Assembly: GCA_963995525.1 (NCBI GenBank)
Contig: OZ023209.1
Location: 33,538,199 to 33,602,198 of the forward strand
Direction of reading: 5' to 3'
Source: Escarpia spicata
Lineage: Eukaryota > Annelida > Polychaeta > Sabellida > Siboglinidae
DNA length: 64,000 bases
Part shown: one piece after another, positions 24,601-37,900 of the stretch
Numbering within the stretch: position 1 is the first letter of the stretch
Layout: each line of letters begins with the position of its first letter
Position numbers and translations under genes: made by a program
Notes under the pieces: generated by a model
What the model was told of the DNA's origin: nothing
Seen by the model: the letters and a program-made list of their open reading frames with translations, nothing else
Databases searched by the model: none

Positions 24601-27600
24601 AGAGGACACAAGCACAAGCCAGCCAACCAGTATTTGAGCTGGTTGTGTCGAAGCACATAGCTCGAACTCTGTTAACCAAGTCCCAGTCCTCCACGGCTTC
24701 GAAGACTGCTGTAGCCCGGGCTTCGCCTGTTCCAGATGGAAGTTTGGTGACATTGAACAACTGAGAAACTCCTTTACCAGAGACGAGTATCGGGATCCGA
24801 TCAACCTTTTTTTTGCCCGTCAAATCAGGTAGAAGTTTCCCGTCCCAGTGCATAACCAGGGGTACCTGACCTCGAAATTCTGCCTTGAGATTTGCTGCTC
24901 GCTGAACACAATTTTTTTATTCTCATTCAGCGAATCGATGATCTGTTAACGGCAAGGCTATCAAGATTTTGACCATTACTCTTGGCTGTTTCAGCAATGA
25001 CAAATGTTGCTTTGCGGTCTGATACCTTTGTCCTGTCCAGTGCAGCTGCCAACTGTGGTGTAATGACAGTTTTCCGACCTCTCTTTCTCTTCACGGATGT
25101 CACAGAGCCGCCAACGGCCCCTTCAACCTCCTGCTCAGCTACATCGTGATCGTCGTCGTTATTGTCAGCTGATCTGCTGCTGCCAGATGAAACCAGTTCT
25201 ACTGTGGCACTCTCTCTTTAGGGTAACTTCCATACAACAACGTCTAGCAAGCATGCGATCCTGTCTATCTGCCACCTGCTTCTCCTTTGCAAACAACGTG
25301 TTGTCAGCACCTGCCATGTATGCAAGTTTGATGTCAGCATGTCTGCAGTGCAGTCTGGCGGGGGGAGGGTGTATTGTCTATTGAGCATGTCATGATCATG
25401 AACTGATACATACATGGTATATACATTGTTTAGAATAACAGCATGCACAATTATGTTCTGAATCTCGGTTTCATATTATTTTTAATGCAACCTGCCCTAA
25501 TTATATGTTGGCTGCCACTTATGAAATATCCTAAATTTCAACATCACTGAGCTACCTCTGAATAGTGTTCAAATGTGCTCATATTTTGTGAGAAATTTTA
25601 TATATTAGAACAAAATCAGAGGGTAAGAAGATGACATATCAAAACTTCAGAAATAAGGACCGCCCTATTTGGACCTCAAAAGTGCCCTCAAATCAATATT
25701 ATAACGATATACTGTATATCTGAAAATATGTGTAATGATGGCATAAACACACTGAGGTATCAAATCTGTTTAATTGTTGGCTGAGCGACTGGTGCGATCT
25801 GCCCCGGGATAGGAGTCGTGATTGGGGTGCTTGCACTTTTTATTGTTGCCATACGACCCGTCATTTGTTTGGTGATAACAAGCAGTTGGCTATACAAAAA
25901 GAATGTTTGTAGGTCGCTTTGTTTTTCATTGCTATAATAGCTATAATAAATTAGGAAGTCTTAAAACGCACAGTGACTGCGCTCAAACCTGATGCCTGAA
26001 CGGACATGCACACGTATTGGAATGGTATTCTGGTTCGCGAATCAGTCCATACTAGTAGAAGCTGAAAAGGTTTCATTAAGTACTGTTAATCTTAGGGGTG
26101 AAATGTACATCAAACTGTCAATGCATCACTATTTTCTGTAGTAAATTTTGCTCTCGATAGTTAGCGTGAATATGTCACTAATTTATCAATAAAAATTAGG
26201 CATTCGTAAAAGCTATGGTTCCAAATGGTAAAATTATGTCAATAGTCACCTGTCATTAATGGCGTTTACTATGATTATAATATTCAGGACGATGAAGAAA
26301 ACTTTGATCGGTGCCTTCAGTACGCCATGTCCAACTTCAAGTACCACAGGTTTCTGGACGTCAATAGCCACAAGACGAAGAGGGATATTGAAGGGTAGGT
26401 CGTATGTGTCACATTCTCAATTTGTAATTATGAACTGCCTTACGTGTATGATGACATCATCATCAACGTCATCAGTACTGATGATACTAGCGAAGGGGCT
26501 AAATTATGTGGTAACGTCGGAGAAAGTACCGACCGAAGAGTTTGTTGTAGCGACAGAACAAGTGACATGGCAGACATCGCAGGAGTTCTAAAGTCAGCAA
26601 AAGCTCCAAAACCGAACCTAACCAGACATGAAAGAACAGCTCTAAAAGAACTACATAAGGAGAAGTCCACTACCATACTCCCTGTGGACAAGGGAAAGGC
26701 CACAGTCATCATGGAAACGAAAGAATACCAGGGGAAAATAAAAGAAATGCTCAAAGTGACCAAGTGGCATATGAGAAGTTAAAGAAGAATCCAACCAGGA
26801 AGTACAAGGCAGAACTCATCAGAATGGTAAATTCTGTGGGGATGGAGGGGAAGATCACCAAAGATCAGTACTGGTACTTGTACCCCTCGCTGGAAAACAA
26901 ACGGCAACAAACGCTGTTCACGGTGCTCAACTAAAGCTTATATTCAATGTCAACGACAGGCAAGGGGATGCATTGCAAAATGGTATTGATTAGACTGTTC
27001 TCAGTGTCCAGTCATCAATGTAAGATGTGATTTAAATAATTCCATTCAGGCCATTGTTCTATGCGGCCGTTGTCATGTTCGGGTGCAGACTGGAGTAGTC
27101 TCGATTACCCAGGCGCCATGAGGTGGCAACACTTTTTTATCCCTCACAACTGCCCGGAAAATTAATGCTCTGCCAATGTTACCGGTAGGACGGCTTTACC
27201 CCAGATACAGGTAGAGATGATGATTGGCTCTTAAGCCAACTATGAAATACAAATTAAATAAGGATACGCTTTTATCAGATAATACTGTACTATAAAAACT
27301 ATTCAACATTAAACTTATATCGAAACATGTCACACACAAAATAAACAGAAATAAAATGTTTGCAGTGGTTTATGTTTATGAGTGAGTATATCAGTGTTGC
27401 CATCTAGCAGATAACATTTAAAAGGCGGCTTCACAACCAGACTCTCTTCCCGGCGAAATGACACAGCCGGGCGAGAGTCGGTTAAGCGAAACTAAGACTG
27501 GAGCAAACCGGCGCACTATTTGGGCCTCAAAATGCAGTAAAGCCAAAGACGCAATATTTGTGTAGCGTAAATATGCCTGGGATGATGTGGAATAATTTAA

Positions 27601-30600
27601 TTATCGCATCGACGTGTCAAATTTAGGCAGAACTATAGTTAATAACGGCAAAATCGAGGTGGACCCGGATTTTACACAAGTGCCCCTCAATTTTCTTAGA
27701 TTTCTCAGACACGTTTTTGTATGCATCTTTTGGGCAAATGCAGCAAAAAAGTATGCAGCATTCCAGCATACAACATGTATTGACGTGTTTCTGCACTCCA
27801 AGGGAATCTGAGGTATATGTCAATTTTATTATTAAACATATTCATGAGAATAAAACATGCAGGACATAGTGACCAGAATAATAATCAAATTGGGCTGATT
27901 GAGTGTGACTTTGTAGGCATAGCTTTATCTAGATGTCCGTCCATCTATCTTTTGGACAGATTGAGTTTATATTTTTGGAAGGGTGGAAGTTTTATTTTGT
28001 ATGGGTAAAAATTTGAGGAAGAGAAAAACTGATACATTACTGACTCTCACTTTTATCTATATGGCACCCTTATGCTTTAACAGTATGTGTCACACTTATA
28101 TGCATATGGTATTGTGTATATTGTATACTTATATATATAACATATATATATATACATATGTATATATGTAGATATATATGTACCCAGGTATATGTATATA
28201 TACATAAAATATATATATATACATATCTATGTGTGTATTTATGCATGTTTAGACTGGACTGTATGCACACGTGCGGATGCGTGTATCTACCTGGAAAATG
28301 TTGTACTGGTAACATTTTTATCCTACATGAAGACCTGTTTGTAATATATATGTATATATATATGTGTGTGATTTCAGTGTGCGCGTGAAGTTCCTGATTC
28401 ACTCCCATGAAGCAGCTGCAAATACCTTTCAAACCCTAACAGAGAAGTTCCTTGCAACATCAGACTTTGGAGACTGTCATTCTGGACATGTAGGTTTGAC
28501 TTAAGGACAGACACGGCAGTGTGAAATGCACCAACAATTATTTTTATAACATTGTTTATTTTGTTCAGTTACTGGCAGGTGAACATATCTACTTCCACAA
28601 TAAAGATCATTTGTGAAATAATGATCAGTCATTTGGGTTATATACCAGGGGGTTTGAGTGAGAACATTTTGAGGAAAAATTTTAATTTCAAAAAATATTT
28701 CAAAAAAATTCTCTATAATGGCCATGCACAGAAAATTAGAATTGCTCATTATGTAGAAATATTGGAAATGCATACATTAGCATAGGGGTTTCAGTTTTCT
28801 ATTCGTTTAAACTTTTGTAATTTTACAACTTAATTTTTAGATTATGAAGATCATGAAATGGCCTTAGTTTTAGTATAGCAACTTCATACAATACCAAACA
28901 AATTATTTATCAGCTTAACAAAATCCCAGTGTCCTATCATCCCTTAAGGTCACTAGGGTGTGTAAGGAAACTCAATTCATCTAGGTATGTGGCCAGTCTT
29001 GCACTAACAGAGGCTGTAAACAACTTGCCTATGCAGCTTAATAGTGTAATGTCACGATTGTTGTCTGGCTCACCTATTGATCCCGTCTTTTTGTATATGG
29101 GCTTAATGATCCCAATGCACCAATCAATTGTCACAATGCCAGATAGTAGAAGAAGGTTAAACATTTTATTATTTTTAACAATAATGTAAAGTAATTCAAT
29201 GGGACTGTTTTTCTAGTATTCATTCATTATCAATACCATACGCCTTTTTGTTTTTAATTTTTTAAATTAGTGATAGTACTTCATCTTGTGTGAAAGGTAT
29301 ATTTATGTGTTGATTTATTGACTGGGTAATCTTTCTTGGGTCGAAAGGTATCTCACTAGCTGCAGTTTCACCTTCACCGAGTTTTTCAGATTGGCACATA
29401 AACATATCAAGTGAAATATTTCCACCTTTTTTTGCTATTAATTGCTTTATTAAGTATGTCCCAGTATTCTGCAAGTTTGCTATGTTTTAGGTTGCACACG
29501 TTTTCATGTAATTGTTTATAGTAGCATTTGGTTGTTTTTTTGATAAAGTGTTTATACCCCTTGGCCATATCTCTTAAATCTGCCTTAGCTTCCTTGGTTT
29601 TAATTTTCTTTAGTCTACCTTTTTCTCTCAAATATTCTGTTCTCTTTGTTCTACATTCTTCATTAAACCAAGGTTTGTTATTATCACTGATGGTCTTTGT
29701 TGTTTTATTACGATGCTTTATATCTGCCGATTCTTTGTAAATACCAATATTCTTTGCAGTAGTTGTATATATGTTACCTGTATCGTTCACCAGGCCATCT
29801 ATTGACTGGCTTATAATATTCATTGGAATTAACCATATCATTTATAACTTTATCAGTAACTCGGCTGTTATTAGATTTTCCATCAAATTTCACCCATATG
29901 GAAGTTTGCATATCAGACAAACATTTATCTAAAATATTAACCTGAGAATTGATTACTTTTGAGAAAATAGAAGTGAATGTTATAGCATAATCAACAACAC
30001 TTTTACATGACACATTTTGACAGGTGAAGTCACCCACACCTTCATCATTACCAAACCTTCCTTTGATTATTTTAAAATCCAGACCTTTACACAATTCAAT
30101 GGGTTTATAGCCATTGTTGTTTACAACTTTGTCTAGGTTGTGTCTTTCCGTGGCGATTGTTAGGCATTCCAATTTATATTTGAGCTCAAAAATAAAATTT
30201 TCAGCCAATTCAATGCCACCTACAGTTGCTACAACTTCTTCAGTAGAAATGCTGTTTGACATTTTATAGATCTTGTTAAACTTTAAAGTTACAGAACTGT
30301 GTACATTTTCTAGAGATATAGTGATTTTTGTGTGTCTGTTATATGTTATATATTGTTCAATTTGCATATTTTGGTAATTCACAAATTGTTTTTTATTTGT
30401 TTGACTGTTTAGCACTGCTTATGTGTGAATTACTTTAATGAACTAACGTGTTGTTGAACAGTTTAGGCTGACAATGGCACTGTCAGAATAGTCATTGATG
30501 AATGAGTCATGATTGATTGAATAACTGTGTCATGATTACTCGGTCTCCATGAAACCAATGCCACATGTTTTTTTTATACACCGATGCTTTGAGATGCCCC

Positions 30601-31972
30601 GTACTTTGTGTCACCGGGTGCTTGTTTCTGTCCCCAGACAGACACCCACTACGCTGTGTTGTCCCTGCTCCTGCTCCTCTCCAACTCCCCCACCAGTGAG
30701 GGGGTGATTGAGACACAAGCGGAATTACCCCCAGGTGGGATATTTGTTGGTAGTAGGGCCTATGTAGTTGGATTGTAATAGCGCTTTGTTTAGTCCTGAT
30801 CAAAGTTGTGTGATGATTTGTGTAAGTGGTGAAGCAGTATGATAAGAACAGGTGGGTCACTGTGTCGTGTAATGATTATACAGCAAAGTTGGTGTTGGAA
30901 AAGGATTACAGTTAGTTTTATATATATAGAAATACGTGATTTTGTAGATTGGCAGTAGGCAAACAAAGTTGCAGATTTGTATGTATTTAATGTCAGATTT
31001 TGTCGATTTTATTATATGTCCATAATGAACCAAGCAGTGGAAAGAGTAGGGATAAAAATGTGTGACAAAAAACATAAATTTTGTGCTGTTTCTGAACTTT
31101 TTGATTACTAAACACATGCCTGTACAGAAAGCAGTCTGAAACAGTAGTCTAATCGACCACTCCACAGTAAGCAAACTCTCATCAAGTGTAGTATGGGATG
31201 TAGTTCCCAGTCTTTGACTGTTCATCACCAGTTACAATTAGACCCCTGTTGTGTTGGTCAGAGGAGGAGAAGGAGGATTCTTTTGATTGGACCAGCTATC
31301 TCCTCGAGGGTGACTACAGTACTCACAGAGGCGTCATCACAAACTCGCTGGTAACTCAAACCATTCTTGTCTAGCCATTGTAGCAGTACATCATTTCCAT
31401 TTTTATATGAAAATTTCTATACTTAAAGCTGCTTCCTCAGCACAATTGCCCTTGGTGAAACTCGATTCTTTTATATCTAGATTTGGTCAAAATTGGTGTG
31501 TAGTTTCCTCATACAAGCCAAAGTGTGCAGCGAAGGATTATAGTGTTTTATCTTCAAATAATTACAGTTATTTTTACCAATTTTATTAATCAGATTCAAA
31601 GGTACTTATTGTCCAGGTATTGTCCAATCCATGAGCTAGACCACTTCCACTGCAGGACTGGTCAGCCGACGAAGACAGTGATCTAGATGAGGACCACCAC
31701 ACACACCAGGAAGAAGACAAAGAACTCAGCAGAGATCTCACCAACAAGACAACATTTACCACAGCTTCACTAGCGATGGTTTCAATTGAAATGACTGCAG
31801 TGAGTGACCGTGACAGCGGAGTGGTCAACACGCCGGAGAACCAGCTGGACGAGAAGATGGCCGAAATGGCGGGAAGAATCGCCCCCCTCTACTGGGCTGG
31901 TCGGACACGACATCGTCTTACTGACATGTCAGTGTCGGGAAGTGATGACGCGTCAAGTCTGACCCGACTGTG
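21680..31972 (+). CDS. TUBGCP5: TUBGCP5 exons 1-6: N-terminal region
   Basis: Exons are 21680-21748, 26288-26394, 28378-28489, 30638-30734, 31262-31350 and 31656-31972 (residues 1 to about 263). Exon 1 begins MARSKYGFEKD. Exons 2-5 carry the GCP5-specific N-terminal segment (FKYHRFLDVNSHKTKRDIEG, then FLIHSHEAA and HYAVLSLLLLL). Exon 6 (317 nt) is mostly acidic and Ser/Thr-rich linker (WSADEDSDLDEDHH) and returns to conservation at APLYWAG. Intron 1 (4.5 kb) holds a 2.4-kb DNA transposon, intron 2 Penelope-like and other repeats, and intron 3 an antisense LINE. Confidence 0.93.
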
Positions 31973-34900
31973 GTATGTGACATTTCCCATCTTTTTTTCT
32001 GATGGGCAGTTCCATTGACATGTCAGTGTCAGGCTTTGATGATGCGTCGAGTCTGACCAGACTGGTATGTCAAGTTCCCAATGTTTATCATATTGACTAT
32101 TTCCTGTGGTTATGATGCTCATTTAATACAGACTAGCCCTAATAGACTATCCAGGGAATTATTAGGTATTTATTTCAGTTCAGTGCCAAAGTGGCATTTT
32201 ACTAAATTATTAAAAAACTAACAGCTGGCATTTAGAAGGATTGTATTGTGGAGAAATATATTGTTGCATGAGCTAGATGACTGGGATTCTGTGTGGCGAC
32301 TTCTAAGTTGCACACAACCTGTAGTCAGGGGCTTAGCCAAACACCCATCTGCCAGTCTTGAAGACTGACCAAGAGAGGTATTACAACTGATAACACAAGT
32401 TGAATCTAAAGGAACCAGCTGGCCACTATATTAACTAATAGTTCCAAGTCTAGGGGTCCACATTAATGACTATCATTGGCACAACTGGCAGTGAAACAAA
32501 TGAAATGGATCAGTATTAATTCAATAAATGGCTTAAATGACACTGGTTTATCATTGAAAAAACTAAACTGATAAATAATGGCAGTGATTGATGTAAATTG
32601 CTTCCACGCCAGCCATTCGTGCATTAAAAGGCACACTTGATTAATTCAAGACTGGCAACAAATTATTTCAGGCTAAGGGCCTGGTTGTAGACGATGTCAG
32701 AATTGTAGTGTAGTGTATATATATAGATCTATGTAAGGTGGCATCCAAAATATCATTGACATGTCAGTGCTGGAATAGTGAAAGATTTCACTCCACAACC
32801 AACATACATGTACTACCAAATATGAATGTTGCTTCCAAAGAAGTCGAGATGACGTTCGATTAAAGAAGCCTGCCAGTGAAATTAAAAAAGTGCTTTGAGC
32901 AGTCAGAAGGACACGATACTGCGCTATATTACAACTCACATCTTTTTTAATGTGTGACCCGCACCACAGCGAACTGAGTATTAAGTCACACAGGCCAGTT
33001 CTACACACGAGCCCACAATGTCTGTCTAGGTCATGTCCAAATCAAGTTTATCTTTCAATGTCCAGTTTAATTTCCTCTTTAAAATTTGCATTAGTTTTAG
33101 CCATAAATCAGAAGCTGGTGCAGATATTTCAGCAAATAAGGTATACTTTTAAAGCTAATGATCTGTGCAATCCAAAAAGGCACAAAACTCCATTTAACAA
33201 TGTTGTGACCTACTATCCACTTTGCTGTGGCAGGTAAAAATAGAAGACTTAATGAGCATTTTTAATTGTTCACGTGTAGTCCCATATCACATTTCTGACA
33301 CTAAGCTCTAATGCTGAAATGTGTTGTGACTGCATGGTAGCTTGATTTGGTTATAGCAGACCAGCCTACCATTCCGGATTGTCCAGAATCATTCCGGTAA
33401 TACACCTAAAATTACGATATTACGGCGAGGGATGAAAATATTACGGATTCTTTCATTGTCAAAATTATCGTCAATCACTTCAGTGCTCCTCAAATTTAGC
33501 TTCACTTTATTCAACAGGTGGCAGCATATATACGCTGCTTGTTGTAACATGGTTTTTCATTCGCTGCTTCTGATCGTAACCTGACCAATAGGAAACAGCG
33601 TTACGACAAATTCGCATTTCCGCGCTCATAGTGCTCCAACAAAACGAAGTCACGACTCGGCACGAAATGATGCCGGTGATCGAAACGGCACCACTACCAG
33701 CCAAGAAGAAACGTGTACTGCAAACATTGATAACAGCATGCACGCAGACATGGCCCATATTGTCAAGTTTAAAGAAGGGGGTTGGCCATGGTCAGTGGTG
33801 GCCGGGATAATTGCAGGTACTGACTATGTCGTTAGACTAGTACTAGTGATAGAGTAGTGGGTGTTGTACTTGTAGTGTTAGGCCAACTGACTGTACTAAG
33901 ATTAAGTTAGTGTATTTATTGAGTTTAGTCTATCATTTATAGCCTATAATACAGGGATAGGCATATGTACTAGAGTTGAGTAGACGATGTCGATGACTAG
34001 CGTAACGTAATGGTTTTGTTGTCCCCCGGCATGACTTTGTCTTTGATCTAGTTAAGCTACTATACAGTACTGTCTATAGCCTGGCCTTAGGTATACCGGC
34101 TACTAATATTAATCCTAATGACACCACAAATAGACAATGACGTGACGTATTGTTATAATTTGTAAAGCTTTTGTAGTCAGCATGCTGTTTTGAAATTTAC
34201 ATAAAATCAGAATTACAATGTGTAGACTCATTTACATTACAGTTACGCTTCTTCACGTTTGATTTCCATCAATGTTGGTTATGAACATCTACCTTACCTT
34301 GTTAACTGAACGCTTCAAAACACCTCATAGTCATAGTTGATTAGAGACAATTATGTTTGGGTGCAACTACTATCATCATAGTCACATTATTAAAGTATTA
34401 CTGACAGTGCTGTGACAATATCTGACACGGTTCTGAACTATTACTGACAGCAAGCCTATATTCCTGAAAATCAGTGTAAATGGGAAGATGGATTACTGAC
34501 AGGAAGTTTTTGGGGTAGGCAGGTCTGTTATAGGGCCTTGTCTACTATTAGTACTTGTCTGTCAGCAGAAAGGTAGACATAGGGAATCCAAAGTGGGACA
34601 AGTTAGATTCTGCCTGGAACGATCCGGGCTGTAGCCCTGTGGCGCAGTGGCTAGAATATCAGACTCTCAATCGAGAGAAGACCCTGGTTCGAATCCTGTG
34701 CTGCCGTGTCAAACCTTGGGCAAGTTCATTCACTCTACATTGCTCCAATTCACTCATCTGTATGAATGAGTACCTGGCTACAGACAGTGGTGGATATTTG
34801 TGAACGAATAGTCTCTGCGCATTAATTGCAGCATGACTGAATGCTTCCCAGAAAAGTCGTGAGAGATGTTTGATTGAACAGATCTCCCATGGAGTAAAGA

Positions 34901-37900
34901 GTGTAGCGCTTTCAGTAGTCCTAAGGACTGCATACTGCGCGATATAAGAACTAATCTTTACTTTACTGTCTCTGTAGAGTCTACTGACAGTTGGGTCTTG
35001 CTCCAGAGATCTCTGCTGCTCTCCGTAGCAAACAGCTCTCTCTGTGGGGAGATTGGAAAGAACAAACAGAACACACCTGTAGGTAACTGTATTTGTTGAC
35101 ACCGAGAAATGATTGCAGGGAGAAGCACCTTGTGGACAGCAGTGTTATATATGTGACACGCGACAAAGCCCAGTTGACAGAACACCAGATACTGCGGGAG
35201 GTCTTGTGGTAAGTAGAGTAACCACATTGTAAACATTACAGTCTTTATTGTAAACGTTACGGTGTATTAGTCAATACTGCACAACCCGTTTACAGAGGGC
35301 TGCAATGGAAAACTATGAACAAGGCACTTTGGTGCATTCCATTCACTCAAATTTTTTCTGGAAAATTACATCTCTATAATAGTTAGATTTGACTGTAATG
35401 AAAATACAGTCCAATCTAACACTGTAATAGTCAGATTTGACTGTAATGACTAAAAACTAATGTTGATAACACATAAAGCTGTTGTTGGGTATGGCTACAT
35501 GGTGCTCCCTGGAGCTCCACGGTGCTGCCATGGAGGTACATGGTGCCCCCTGGAGTTGTGTGGTACCCCCTGGAGCAACACCGGAGTCCCAGTCCTCTGT
35601 TTGGGAACTCATGTGAAGTGTCTTACTAAGATAATGACCTCAATGAAAATCTACCATTAAAAAAATTGTTGTTATATTTAAGCAGCTTTAAAAAAAGGAC
35701 ACTTTCGATGACACATCGTTGAAAGTGTCCCGGTGACACATCCTGGTGTGACCATTTTCAACATTCAAAATCACTGTTAGTGTTAAGGAACAACAGAAAT
35801 TTTAAGGGGAAAATATGACTTATGAGCTGATAAGAATGTAGGTGAAACAGTCCCCGTGTCTACTGGACAGTGATGCCGTCTGTTGTAGGATGCTGATGGG
35901 TGTGAGTCAGTCGTTTATCTACTCCTGGCAGACAGATCACTTTGTTGTGAATAAAGACATTCAACTGAGTCATCTGACAGATGTGAGTTGACTTCGTAGT
36001 GTTGTGAGTGGTTGATTTGGGGTGCACAATTTAACATGTTTAACAAATGATTTTGTGTTGCACTTATCAGTGCAATTGCCAATAGCCAATAGCAGTAGTT
36101 ATAGCTAAACATAGCTAAAAGCCCATTTCAAAATGTCATGGGTTGATACTAACTGAAATTTGTTTATTTGTAGCACCTGTTTCATAGAACATTATACTGA
36201 ATTGCCAGGACTATTCCAAAACACTGATCTTCAGTATAAAATAAAACCACATTACTATTCCTGTGATTATTATTGTTAGAAAAGTCAGACAAATATTATA
36301 CTTTACTCCCTAGCAGACCTATTCATCCAAACACCATCATGATATCTCTGTGAAAATTCAGCAACATTACATTTACTGCACAAAGACTTTTCATTCATGT
36401 ATATCCACCAGGTACTTATTCACACAGCTGTTTGAACTGTTACTTCAGATACTCTATATAACCTATCAAACCTTTGCTTCTAGGAACAGTGATGAGCGCC
36501 GTTGGTGCAGTGGCTAGAGCTTCGGACTCTCGACCGAGAGAACTCGGGTTCGAATCCTTTGCTGTAGTTCGAACCTTTGGCTAGTTCGTTCATTCTACAT
36601 TGTTCCAGTTCACTGTATGAATGAGTACCTAGCTACAGACAGTGGTGGATATTTGTGTATGAATAGTCTCCACTCATCAATTGCAGCGTGGCTGAATGCT
36701 TCCCAGAGAAGTCAAGATGGTGTTTGATTGAATAGGTCTACCAGAGTAAAGTGTAAAGCTTTAAGCAGTCTTGACGACTGGATACTGCGCTATGTAAGAA
36801 CTTACTTTTTATGTGAAATTGGGGGATGAGAAATGTGTTTCTTTGTAGCAGCTATCTCACTGAGTATTATATTTTGATCAACTTTTCCCCAAAAAAACAT
36901 TGTTTATTTTGTTATCATAACTTAGGGTGTTGACTCTGAATGCAGGCTGCCAGTCTTGAGTGAAGCAGACTTATTGTGACTGGTATGTGATTGCTATAGC
37001 CTGTATGACAAAAACCTATTAATGGGTATCCACAGGACGGTGTCACAGTTTCACATGTGGGAGAGAGGTGTTTTGGGATGTTCAGTATATCTGTTGAAAT
37101 AAATTACTACCTGAGTTCCACTGGGTGATGGCTAACGAATGGAATGTTATATGTATGATAATAACAATAAGGTAACTTCTTTTGCGCCTAAATCCTCAGA
37201 AAGCAAGCCCAGAGGCGCATCAATACAAAAGGGTTAGTCAATATCAGAATCGATAAGCCCTATTAAAGCCGTCAACAGATGGATCAGTATGTCAGGGAAC
37301 TAAGGTTATAAAGGTAAGTTTTTAAATGACGGCAAGATCGTATAATATTTTTAACTGATCTAACACTAAGAGGGAGCAAATTCCAGAGAGTTGGTACAGC
37401 AACAGAAAATATGTATATAAAATTGTAAATCAGTTTAGATATACACCAATCCATAATTATTTGGTTCATCAGATCTATATGTATATATACACCATCTATG
37501 GTAGAGCTGTCTCTGTGCAGTGTCATGCCAACATTGTGCCATTTGAGAAAAGTGTTAATTATACTGCCTTTACATGCCATTTTTCCACATTTTAGCAAAC
37601 TCTTTTCAACATCTTGGAAGATCTTGGTCATTATGGCGACATCGTGTGGAAGCTAAACCAATTTGTTGATGTGGTTGTCATGGAAACAAGTTCATCATCA
37701 TCATCTCAACACTGTTCAAATTACAACAGTACCAGTAGTGACACCAGTGGCAGCTGTCAGACTTACCAGGCATTTGGCATTGCTATTTCACACGTTTTAC
37801 AACAGTTCAAATGGGACCTCGTTGCCATGGAAACAGAAATTTGTGCTCAAGGTATTTACAAATTCTTGGCATTCCTTGGTAAAAGCATGCTGTTGTTGAT

